36,276 nucleotides of DNA from an uncultured Verrucomicrobiales bacterium. Its GTDB lineage: Bacteria; Verrucomicrobiota; Verrucomicrobiia; Verrucomicrobiales; Akkermansiaceae. Location of the stretch: positions 1 to 36,276 of the forward strand of contig CAJQKQ010000026.1 of NCBI GenBank assembly GCA_905478925.1. The letters are read 5' to 3'. The notes beneath the pieces are model-generated. The model was not told the DNA's origin, searched no databases, and worked only from the letters and a program-made list of their open reading frames with translations. Each line of letters begins with the position of its first letter. Position 1 is the first letter of the stretch. Position numbers and translations under genes: made by a program. Positions 1 through 8,036 of this stretch are shown in pieces.

Positions 1-518
1 CTTGGGGCTACCCGCCCCAAACCCCGGCAAGCTGAGCCAGCTTGACCGCCCCGCCCACCTCACAGACCAGATCACGACATCAATAAAACTCAAAATTTAC
101 TGGCAACGGTAAGGGAACCACTTCAGTTGTCGGTCGGGGCGGGATCGGACTCCAGCTGCGAGAGCTCTTTGCGAAGGGTGGTGGGATCCCAGTCGCGTTT
201 GCTTTTCGTGCACAAGGCTCAGCCATGCCAGTAGCTTTTGCTAGGGGGTCATGAAGATCCGCCGTGCCTAGCCGCTGAGTTGGCTGGGGATTTGTTTTGA
301 ATTGCCTTGGTTTCCAGCGTGATTTTCAGATCCATGCCAGAGGCTTAGGAAGCCAAATAAATAGCGAGTTTGTTTTGGCGATGTTCCCAAGCTGACGGTA
401 CTGCGTACCAATTAGAAATAAAGGGGTGATGAGGTTGGCGTTATCGCGACTTTTATGCTAATGCGATTTAATTGCGTTATTTGCTTGTGCTGAGCTGAAT
501 CAGTCATATGCTCAGTCC
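1..518. other. Upstream stretch without a convincing gene
   Basis: No open frame with a plausible start and protein-like composition covers this stretch. On the minus strand, bases about 123-210 read as a short charged peptide (TKSKRDWDPTTLRKELSQLE) ending in TGA at 123-125. It runs back into stop codons within about 50 bases, so it could be the worn C-terminal end of a lost gene, possibly a transposase, but this is weak. A small hairpin (CAAGCT/AGCTTG) lies at 28-44. The last 60 bases should contain the promoter of the metal-uptake operon. Confidence 0.5.
459..479 (+). promoter_or_regulatory. Candidate Fur-family (Zur-like) operator upstream of znuA
   Basis: The half-sites TAATGCGATT and AATTGCGTTA flank a central T. 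They form a 10-1-10 palindrome with 8 of 10 positions pairing, ending 39 bases before the znuA start codon. The size and AT-rich symmetry fit operators of Fur-family repressors, whose zinc member Zur commonly controls znu operons. The sequence differs from the textbook proteobacterial Zur box. Assignment rests on position and symmetry only, and no regulator gene is present in the window. Confidence 0.45.
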
Positions 519-1421
519 ATGAAGAAAGTTCTCAATGCTTTTATTGGCTTGGTGATGGTGGCCGTTCCGCTTTCCGCAGCGGAGTTCAAAGTTTCGGCGC
601 TTCATCCATTGATGGCGGATCTTGCGAACCAGGTCGGTGGTGAGCGGGTGGAAGTCTTTGATCTAGTTGGTGCCGGTGGAAATCCGCACCGCTTCCAGCC
701 GAAACCATCGGATCTCAAGAAAATGCAAGCCTCTTCTCTGATTCTCGCCGGGGGCAAAAACCTCGAATCCTACCTGGGTCGCATTCGAGCCAGCCTGCCC
801 AACGTGCCCATCTTGGAAGTCGGCCGGACAATTCCCTCGCTGACTGTGGGTAAGGATGCAGTTTACACCTGCTGCCCGCATCATTCCCGTGCAGGGGCGC
901 TTGACCCGCATTGGTGGCATGGAATTGCTAATATGAAACGCGCAGCGCGCATCATCGCGACTGCGTTCGGTGGAATTGACCCTGCGGGGAAGACTGAATA
1001 CAAGAATCGAGCGGTTGCGTATGGCAAGCGTCTTGATGGGTTGAAGAGGTGGACGAAGAGCGAACTTTCGAAAGTGCCTCGCGGCCAGCGCAAGCTGGTT
1101 ACCGCACACAATGCATTCGGCTACTTTGCTAAGGAGTTTGGATTCAATGTTATCGCCGTGGCGGGACTTAACAAGGAGCAGGAAAGCACTCCACAAGATT
1201 TAGCGCGGACCATTGAATCGGTCAAAAAATCTGGAGTGCCAGCTATTTTTCCCGAGGAGGGAGCCAGCCGCAGAACCGTCGATTCGATTGCCCGTGCCAC
1301 TGGTACGAAAGTCGCCTCTCCGCTCATCTCGGACGGTAACGGGACGAGAAATAGCGCCGGTTTCGAAGGAATGATCCGCAACAACGTCAACGCTATCACC
1401 CGCGGCTTCGGAGTGAATTGA
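519..1421 (+). CDS. znuA: Metal (probably zinc) ABC transporter substrate-binding protein, ZnuA-like
   Basis: This is a 300-residue cluster A-I solute-binding protein, which captures Zn2+ or Mn2+ outside the inner membrane for an ABC importer. A signal peptide spans about residues 1-21 (MKK, hydrophobic core, cleavage near LSAAE). Likely metal ligands are His57 (NPHRF), His131 (DPHWW), His197 (TAHNAFGYF) and an acidic residue near 246-247 (FPEEGAS) or Asp272. A short CCPHH stretch at 118-122 takes the place of the longer His-rich loop typical of ZnuA. It is the first gene of an operon with the ATPase, the permease and an outer-membrane protein. Three His ligands and the zinc-type neighbours favour zinc over manganese. 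No clear Shine-Dalgarno sequence precedes the ATG. Family assignment is strong; the exact metal is inferred. Confidence 0.9.
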   Translation: MKKVLNAFIGLVMVAVPLSAAEFKVSALHPLMADLANQVGGERVEVFDLVGAGGNPHRFQPKPSDLKKMQASSLILAGGKNLESYLGRIRASLPNVPILEVGRTIPSLTVGKDAVYTCCPHHSRAGALDPHWWHGIANMKRAARIIATAFGGIDPAGKTEYKNRAVAYGKRLDGLKRWTKSELSKVPRGQRKLVTAHNAFGYFAKEFGFNVIAVAGLNKEQESTPQDLARTIESVKKSGVPAIFPEEGASRRTVDSIARATGTKVASPLISDGNGTRNSAGFEGMIRNNVNAITRGFGVN

Positions 1422-1428
1422 ACCTGAG

Positions 1429-1908
1429 ATGTCTGGGCTTACCTCACCTCTGATGGCGACATTGGTCGTCTGTGCCGGAATGGCCGCGATCGCGGTGCCG
1501 TTGCGTGAACTCACGTCGCGCGATCATGTTTCTGTGGCTGGGGTATCCGGTGGCGAAGAAAATTCCTATGCCCATGGAGACGACTACGGCCAAGATATCA
1601 GCGGCTTTCTCCGGATTAAACTGCTAGCTCCGGCAAAGTCCCTACGTGTTTCCACCACTGATGGCGATCTGCTGTGGAATGCGGAACATCTTCCCGCCGG
1701 AGAAAGCCAGACCGAAGCTGATTTAGTATTGATCGAAGATTCCTTGGAGCTGCTTGTCGAAGTAAACTTCGGCGATGAGGGCGATGAGGGCGATGAGACC
1801 GCGTTCTTTTTGACCGTGCTCCCCGACGGAGTTGAAGAACAAACTTGCTACGCTATCGGTTCCGGTCGGGTGGAGGAAATTCTCAACTACGAGTGGGACT
1901 TATATTGA
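1429..1908 (+). CDS. Unknown small exported or membrane-anchored protein in the zinc operon
   Basis: This is a 159-residue protein of unrecognised family. A hydrophobic segment at about residues 7-25 could be a signal peptide or membrane anchor. The rest is strongly acidic and looks like a compact beta-rich extracytoplasmic domain. It includes GDE repeated three times at about 115-123 (FGDEGDEGDE). One Cys and one His lie in the mature part (TCYAI and YAHGDD). It starts 7 bases after the znuA stop and ends 10 bases before the ATPase start, so it is almost certainly co-transcribed and translated with the transporter. Its place between binding protein and ATPase suggests a part in metal uptake or delivery in the periplasm, but no function can be read from the sequence. 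Confidence 0.75.
   Translation: MSGLTSPLMATLVVCAGMAAIAVPLRELTSRDHVSVAGVSGGEENSYAHGDDYGQDISGFLRIKLLAPAKSLRVSTTDGDLLWNAEHLPAGESQTEADLVLIEDSLELLVEVNFGDEGDEGDETAFFLTVLPDGVEEQTCYAIGSGRVEEILNYEWDLY
1771..1797 (+). repeat. Three tandem 9-base units GGCGATGAG
   Basis: Three perfect copies of GGCGATGAG encode Gly-Asp-Glu three times inside the unknown zinc-operon protein. The 9-base period keeps the frame, so changes in copy number would only lengthen or shorten an acidic patch. The same unit length recurs in the much longer tract at 4491-4616 of the same operon. Confidence 0.9.
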
Positions 1909-1918
1909 ATTAATTGCT

Positions 1919-2692
1919 ATGACTCACGAAACTCACGATTCCTGCGCTCATTGCGATCGCCATCACGAACTCGTGGTGGAAAATTTAGACGTTCGCTATC
2001 GCGCTGTACGCGCCCTAGAAGATGTCAGTTTCTCAACATCATGTGGTTCCTGTGTCGCACTCATTGGTCCAAATGGCGCTGGTAAAAGTACTTTGCTAAA
2101 GGCTATCGCCGGACTCCTGCCGCTGGAAAACGGCCGCATTCTGTGGCGAGGTAGCCGGGTGGGCAAATGGAGTCGGGAGATCGCTTATCTGCCCCAGCGT
2201 GAGGACGTCGATTGGAAGTTTCCCATCACGGTTAGGGGGGTTGTCCGCATGGGGCGCTATCCGAACGTTGGCTGGTGGCGTCCGTTTTCCAAAGCCGATG
2301 ATGCAGCGGTTGATAAGGCACTGGAAGTCATGGGCTTGATGGAATTGGAAAATCGCCAGATCAGTCAGCTTAGCGGAGGTCAGCAACAACGGGTGTTCCT
2401 CGCCCGTGCTATTGCGCAAGAAGCACACGCGTTTTTGTTAGACGAGCCGTTCACCGGTCTCGACCGCACTTCAAAAGCTGCGCTCGCCACTCTGCTGCGC
2501 GATCTGGCATCGGAAGGGCGGTTGGTTGTCGCCTCGCATCACGATCTCGACACGGTTAAGGATATTTATGACGAAGTGCTTTTACTGAAGCGCAGGAAAA
2601 TTGCCTCCGGACCGGTTTCCGCAATCTTCACCGAGGCCAACCTTAACAAAGCTTTCGGCTCGCTTGCCGGAGTTGGAAGGGGGGTTGCATGA
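1919..2692 (+). CDS. znuC: Metal ABC transporter ATP-binding protein, ZnuC-like
   Basis: This 257-residue ATPase powers the inner-membrane metal importer. Walker A is GPNGAGKST, the Q-loop is in YLPQRE, the signature is LSGGQQQR, Walker B ends LLDEPF, and the switch His is in SHHDL. The ATG at 1919 is chosen because it gives a family-typical length; longer in-frame starts would run into the preceding gene. The start region is rich in metal-binding residues (MTHETHDSCAHCDRHH, five His and two Cys), which is unusual for this subunit and could sense or hand over metal. The gene overlaps the permease start by 4 bases (ATGA). Confidence 0.92.
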   Translation: MTHETHDSCAHCDRHHELVVENLDVRYRAVRALEDVSFSTSCGSCVALIGPNGAGKSTLLKAIAGLLPLENGRILWRGSRVGKWSREIAYLPQREDVDWKFPITVRGVVRMGRYPNVGWWRPFSKADDAAVDKALEVMGLMELENRQISQLSGGQQQRVFLARAIAQEAHAFLLDEPFTGLDRTSKAALATLLRDLASEGRLVVASHHDLDTVKDIYDEVLLLKRRKIASGPVSAIFTEANLNKAFGSLAGVGRGVA

Positions 2693-3564
2693 TTGATTGG
2701 CTTTTGGAACCGCTGCGTCATGAGTTCAACCAGCGTGCCCTTTTGGCCGCCTTGATGATCGGATTAACTAACGGCTACGCAAGTGCCTTTGTGGTATTGA
2801 AGAAATCCGCTCTTAAGGTGGGTTCACTATCACATGCCTTACTGCCGGGCATTGCCGTGGCGATTCTTGTTGCCGGTTTTCAGGATTGGAGTGTTTTCCT
2901 CGGCGCACTGTTTGCCGCGCTGCTGATCGGCCTTGGGTCATTGGCGGTTTCACGTGGATCGCGGATTGATCAGGACTCCGCATTGGCAATTTTATACACG
3001 GCGGCATTCAGTGGGGGCATCATTCTCCTGCGCCGTCTGCAAGTGGCACAGGAAATGGACGAGTGGTTGTTCGGGAACATAATGGGTATGCGTGATGCGG
3101 ATTTATGGACGAACTTTTGGATCTCGCTCGGAGCCCTCGGTCTGCTGACCGCGCTGCATCGTCCGTTGCTGATGAGCCTGTTCGATGCGGAGGTAGCCGC
3201 CACACTCGGAGTTCCAGTGCGTTTTCTCAATTACTTGCTTCTTGCGATCCTGATCGTCGTATTGATTTCCTCACTGCAAGCGGTGGGCTGCATGCTAGCG
3301 CTGGGCTTGTTAGTCACGCCGGCAGCAACGATTTATCTGCTCACCGATTCAACCAATACCCTATTCTGGGGAGGCTCGCTGCTTGGTGGTATCTCGGCCG
3401 CGTCTGCCGTGTTCATCGGCTGGTGGCTCAATCTCGAGCAGGGGCCTACGATTGTTCTCTTACTTGGGGCGATCTTCCTGCTCGCCTTCGTTTTTAGCCC
3501 TAAATACGGCCTTATTCGACATCTCGTTTCGAAGCCGACGAATTCAACAACCAACATACAATGA
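2689..3564 (+). CDS. znuB: Metal ABC transporter permease, ZnuB/MntB-like
   Basis: This is a 291-residue integral membrane protein of the ABC-3 permease family, forming the channel for Zn2+ (or Mn2+) across the inner membrane. Eight or nine hydrophobic segments are visible. Family hallmarks include an early small-residue stretch (LKVGSLSHALLPGIAVA), the conserved segment LQAVGCMLALGLLVTPAAT near residues 196-215, and a hydrophobic C-terminal end. It overlaps the ATPase stop upstream and the outer-membrane protein start downstream, each by 4 bases, indicating tight translational coupling. Which metal is carried is inferred from the neighbours. Confidence 0.92.
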   Translation: MIDWLLEPLRHEFNQRALLAALMIGLTNGYASAFVVLKKSALKVGSLSHALLPGIAVAILVAGFQDWSVFLGALFAALLIGLGSLAVSRGSRIDQDSALAILYTAAFSGGIILLRRLQVAQEMDEWLFGNIMGMRDADLWTNFWISLGALGLLTALHRPLLMSLFDAEVAATLGVPVRFLNYLLLAILIVVLISSLQAVGCMLALGLLVTPAATIYLLTDSTNTLFWGGSLLGGISAASAVFIGWWLNLEQGPTIVLLLGAIFLLAFVFSPKYGLIRHLVSKPTNSTTNIQ

Positions 3565-4919
3565 AAAAAACAAAACTATCCCGGCCACTGGCCGCCGCCC
3601 TGCTTACTTTTTCCTCAGCTTCTGCTGAAACGACCGGCTCGCCGGATGCGTGGGAGCGCTTTAATGATTGGAGTATTGGTGACGTGCTCTTCCCTAACCT
3701 GCATCTTCATGGCGTTGGTGGTTTTTCCTCCGGGGATCCTGCCGACCTCGCTAGTGGTGGTCATGATCCGAACCGCGAGTCCTTTTCTGGACAGGCGATC
3801 GAGCCATCGGTTTCACTCAGAACCGAATACATTGAAGGGTTTTCCAATTACCTTTTCTATCAGGACTCCGATGGTAATTGGGATGGTGAGCTAGAAGAGC
3901 TCTTCGGGAAAATTGTCAATATTCCCGGCGGTTTTGAAATTAAAGGAGGCCAATATCTCGCCCGCTTCGGGGCGGTGAATGATAAACATCTGCACGCGTG
4001 GAATTTCGTTGATGCCGAGATACCCAACTCGCGTTTTCTCGGCGACGACGGTTTGGTCATGCGCGGCGTCGAAGTGAGCTGGAACATACCGTTGCAAATT
4101 GACCCCGGCCTCAGCGCGGTCGCAACGCTTGGCTTCGGTAATACTCGACCCCACGAGCACGACCACGGTGATCATGATGAACACGATCATGATGATCACG
4201 GCGGTGGAGCCTTGTTTGAAGGAGAGGAAGGGAGTCTTTCCGAAAATGTTTTCAACTCTCGTTTGATGGCGCGCTATCGGTTTAGCGATTTTCACAGCAT
4301 CACAGGTGGGGTTTCTTATGCAGGTGGTGATAATGAATTCGGACGTTCGACTCACATCGTAGGTTTGGACGCGGAATACCTCTGGCGCGAAAATGGTCTC
4401 GAAGCGGGTGGGCGCGCATTTAATTTGAGGAATGAGTTAATTTGGCGCCGAGTCGGCGCGTCAGGTGGTGTAGGGCGTGGTGGAATGATCGATGACCACG
4501 ATGACCACGATGACCACGATGACCACGATGACCACGATGACCACGATGACCACGATGACCACGATGACCACGATGACCACGATGACCACGATGATCACGA
4601 TGATCACGATGATCACGGCGGTGCTGGAGGCACAAACCGAGGAACCTATGATGAATTAGGCTTCTATACAACGGCTACCTACACGTGGAGTGATCGCCTG
4701 GACACTAGCCTCCGAATTTCGTGGGTCGAAGGTGTCGACGATTTTGGTTTTGACGAGCGTTTCCGTGTTTCACCTGCTGTATCATACTGGTTTGACGATC
4801 AACGTCGCGTCGGTGTCCGCGCTCAGTATAACTACGATCACTTCTCCGGCGGGCCTGAGGAGCATTCACTCTGGTTTCAGTTCAACGTCGTACTCGGAAG
4901 CTTAAACGAAGTTCGCTGA
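3561..4919 (+). CDS. His/Asp-rich outer-membrane beta-barrel protein of the zinc operon
   Basis: This is a 452-residue protein with a signal peptide (about residues 1-22, ending SASA). The body alternates aromatic and polar residues as in transmembrane beta strands, and it ends with WFQFNVVLG followed by a short tail. Two inserted metal-binding stretches stand out: a His-rich loop at 198-213 (HEHDHGDHDEH) and an uninterrupted (Asp-Asp-His)14 tract at 311-352, both likely in extracellular loops. It is far shorter than TonB-dependent zinc receptors such as ZnuD and shows no plug domain, so a porin-like barrel is more likely. Its start codon overlaps the permease stop. The inferred role is to concentrate and admit zinc at the cell surface for the periplasmic binding protein. 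The exact barrel family is not recognised. Confidence 0.75.
   Translation: MKKTKLSRPLAAALLTFSSASAETTGSPDAWERFNDWSIGDVLFPNLHLHGVGGFSSGDPADLASGGHDPNRESFSGQAIEPSVSLRTEYIEGFSNYLFYQDSDGNWDGELEELFGKIVNIPGGFEIKGGQYLARFGAVNDKHLHAWNFVDAEIPNSRFLGDDGLVMRGVEVSWNIPLQIDPGLSAVATLGFGNTRPHEHDHGDHDEHDHDDHGGGALFEGEEGSLSENVFNSRLMARYRFSDFHSITGGVSYAGGDNEFGRSTHIVGLDAEYLWRENGLEAGGRAFNLRNELIWRRVGASGGVGRGGMIDDHDDHDDHDDHDDHDDHDDHDDHDDHDDHDDHDDHDDHDDHGGAGGTNRGTYDELGFYTTATYTWSDRLDTSLRISWVEGVDDFGFDERFRVSPAVSYWFDDQRRVGVRAQYNYDHFSGGPEEHSLWFQFNVVLGSLNEVR
4491..4616 (+). repeat. In-frame 9-base tandem repeat, 14 units, encoding (Asp-Asp-His)14
   Basis: Fourteen head-to-tail copies of GATGACCAC fill 126 bases; the last three units read GATGATCAC. 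Every unit encodes Asp-Asp-His, giving 14 His and 28 Asp in a row. Near-identity of the units points to recent expansion by slippage. Because the unit is a multiple of three, copy-number change alters loop length without breaking the gene. Confidence 0.97.
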
Positions 4920-4925
4920 GGAGAG

Positions 4926-4947
4926 CGCACGCGCGCCACCGCGTGCG
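4926..4947 (+). terminator. GC hairpin just after the zinc operon
   Basis: CGCACGC (4926-4932) and GCGTGCG (4941-4947) form a perfect 7-base-pair stem with an 8-base loop, 7 bases after the barrel gene stop. No T-run follows, so it is not a textbook intrinsic terminator. It may protect the mRNA end or assist termination. Confidence 0.4.
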
Positions 4948-5025
4948 GTCCCCATGGCTGCTGCTCGCGTGGCATTTGAACACAACTTTCAAATTACCCC
5001 CGGTTACGGCCGGGTTGGAAAGGAG

Positions 5026-5106
5026 CCGTGATTTAGAAATCGCGTTAGGCACGGGAATTAGCTTTTCCCGTGCTTAACGTGGCTTGTGGCGATTTCTAAA
5101 TCACGG
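5026..5106. repeat. Nested inverted repeat between convergent metal gene clusters
   Basis: Perfect 18-base arms (CCGTGATTTAGAAATCGC at 5026-5043 and its complement at 5089-5106) enclose a second hairpin. In that hairpin CGTTA pairs with TAACG and GCACGGGAA (5049-5057) pairs with TTCCCGTGC (5065-5073) around a 7-base loop. A pyrimidine-rich tract follows on the + strand. It lies between the ends of the + strand operon and the minus-strand GTPase, so it may act as a two-way terminator. The long perfect ends also resemble a small non-autonomous mobile element, but no target duplication is evident. Confidence 0.85.
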
Positions 5107-5150
5107 TTTCTTCCTTTCTTTCAGATACACCTGCCGGGAAGAAAAATCTC

Positions 5151-6350
<1,200 letters not shown>

Positions 6351-6379
6351 GATTGTGTGGAAATTGCTGGTGTATCGAA

Positions 6380-6839
6380 CTATAGGGTCAGATAGCTAGG
6401 GGTAGCCTTTTTCCGCAGCAGTAGGTGCTTGAGCGCGATGAGGTGGGGGAACTCGACGAGCATCCCAATAATAAGGGCGGCATAGATGAGAGGCTGATCC
6501 GGGAAGGCGGCGGTGGTGAGTCCTAGCATGAGGGGGGCGTTGCGCGCGGCGGTGGTCATGGTGAGCAGGGCGTGCTCCGGGTAGGCGAGGCGAAAGCGGT
6601 GGGAGAGGATTTCTCCGAGGAAATACGTGACGAGGAAGAACACGAAAACAGCGGCGATGATGATGAGGAAGGCGGAGGCGTTTTCCAAAATGGCGGTGAT
6701 GTTTCCGGCGAAGATACAGGCGACTAGAGCTACTGAGGGCATGGGATGAGGCTGGTGAGAAGTTTCCTATAAACGAGCCGATCAGGATCGCGGCGAGGAG
6801 GATGAGGGTGGTTCCGAAGTTGGAAAGTAGGTGGCGCAT
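6380..6839 (-). pseudogene. Remnant of an ACR3/bile-acid-symporter-family permease
   Basis: An ATG at 6839 opens a first membrane segment (TTLILLAAILIGSFIGNF). After about 30 residues the frame runs into non-membrane sequence. A second frame, from about 6766 to 6380, then gives the typical C-terminal third of the BASS/ACR3 superfamily: the segment ALVACIFAG, then AARNAPLMLGLTTAAFPDQP and a last membrane helix. Family members have about 300 residues and 10 membrane helices, so roughly the middle half is missing and the two parts are out of frame. The start lies 11 bases past the flavoprotein stop, suggesting it was once an operon gene, perhaps for arsenite or another oxyanion or metal. Short unrelated proteins cannot be excluded, but the C-terminal match is clear. 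Confidence 0.7.
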
Positions 6840-6850
6840 TTCCGGAGTGG

Positions 6851-8036
6851 TTACTTGGAAAATTCCTCGGGCCTGGGTGCGTCGTCGGCAGGTTCGATGG
6901 CGCATTTGCAGTCGGTGCAGCAGTCCAGGTCTGTGTTCATGAAATCGGATTTCAGATAGTGGAGGAGGTTTTGATCTATGTCTGGTTTGGCGCAGCGGGT
7001 GGCGATCTCGTGGGCGATGACGCCGAAGCGGGCGCGGAATTTATAGATGAAACAGAAGAGGGAAGCGCGGTGGGTTAGCTCGGGGCCGGAGTAGAAGAGA
7101 TTTTCCGTGAGGGTTGATTCGTCGGCTTCCTCGGTGAAACGGGTGCGACCGTATTCATCGTTTTCGAAGAGATCGGAGATAAGTGAGAGGCCGCCGGTGA
7201 AGCCGTTTGCGAGGATGGGGCGGGTGAGGGTGGTGTGGGGGAAATTGTCTTGGTCGTATAGTTTCCACCGGGCATCGTCTTATTCGATTCGGCGGATGCT
7301 TGTGTTTTTTATAAATTCGATTTCATTGGCCTTCTCCGGTGTTCGTAGTAGTTCGCGGAGGCGATCCAAGGTGCGGGGGCTGAGACTGCGGGAGGGATCC
7401 GGATGGTCGGTGGCCCAGGGCTCGCCGCGGGAGATGAGGCGGACGGATTTGCCGAGATTGACGAGGGTGAGGGCGGCATCCATTCCGCTCTCGTAGCCGC
7501 CTATGACGGTGAATTCATCGCCTTCGAGCTTTGACCAGTCTTCGACTTGTGAGCTGTGGATGGCTAGTTCCGCGCCGGTAAAGTCTTTGTTGCGGGGGTA
7601 GTGGAATTGGCCGGTGGCCCAGACGACATACTCCGCTTGGATGTCGCCTTGGGAGGTTTCCGCGATGAAAGTTTCGCCGGATTTTCTGAGGGATTCCACT
7701 TTTGTGCCGGTGCGGATGGGGATCTGGAAATGGTCAACGGTGGCTTCCAAATATTTTACGAAGACGGGGCCCGTTGGGGTGCTCGGTCCGGCCGAAATCG
7801 GCGAGCGAGGTTTCTGGATCGATGGCGTTGAGATCGGGGAGATTGAAAGGATTTGAGAAAAAACTCGGAGTGATGAATCTCATCTGCTTCGGCCATGCCC
7901 GGAAGGAGGAGCCGATCTCCCGGGCATCGACAACGAGGAGGTCGATGACGCCGGCGCGTTTGAGAGCGGTTGCAATTCCGATACCGGCGGGGCCGGCTCC
8001 GACAATGAGGACGCGGGTGACTGTTTGAGTATTCAT
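6851..8036 (-). pseudogene. CzcO/ArsO-like FAD-dependent oxidoreductase, broken by a frameshift and a stop
   Basis: Read across the lesions this is a nearly full-length (about 390-residue) NAD(P)/FAD oxidoreductase. The N-terminal FAD site is VLIVGAGPAGIG, and the second nucleotide fold is at FTVIGGYESGMDAA. There are two lesions. One is an extra base in the GGGG/CCC run at about 7766-7772, which shifts EHPNGP into another frame before the sequence resumes at VFVKYLEAT. The other is an in-frame TAA at 7280-7282, after which the same frame continues with DDARWKLYDQDN to a natural end at 6851. A Gln codon turned to TAA would explain the second. The tail is Cys-rich (CCTDCKC). Such flavoproteins accompany metal or arsenic transporters. 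The ATG at 8036 overlaps the upstream GTPase stop. A sequencing error could explain the frameshift, less easily both lesions. Confidence 0.75.

Noticed and set aside
123..240. Transposase C-terminal fragment on the minus strand
   Set aside because: The readable peptide is only about 30 residues, with stops upstream and no recognised motif; kept only as a remark on the intergenic stretch.
4491..4616. CRISPR-like array
   Set aside because: Units are 9 bases, contiguous, without spacers and in frame with a protein; it is a coding tandem repeat.
4420..4671. A minus-strand frame with repeated Arg-Gly-His opposite the Asp-Asp-His tract
   Set aside because: It arises only because the 9-base repeat is open in every frame; no start context or family supports it.
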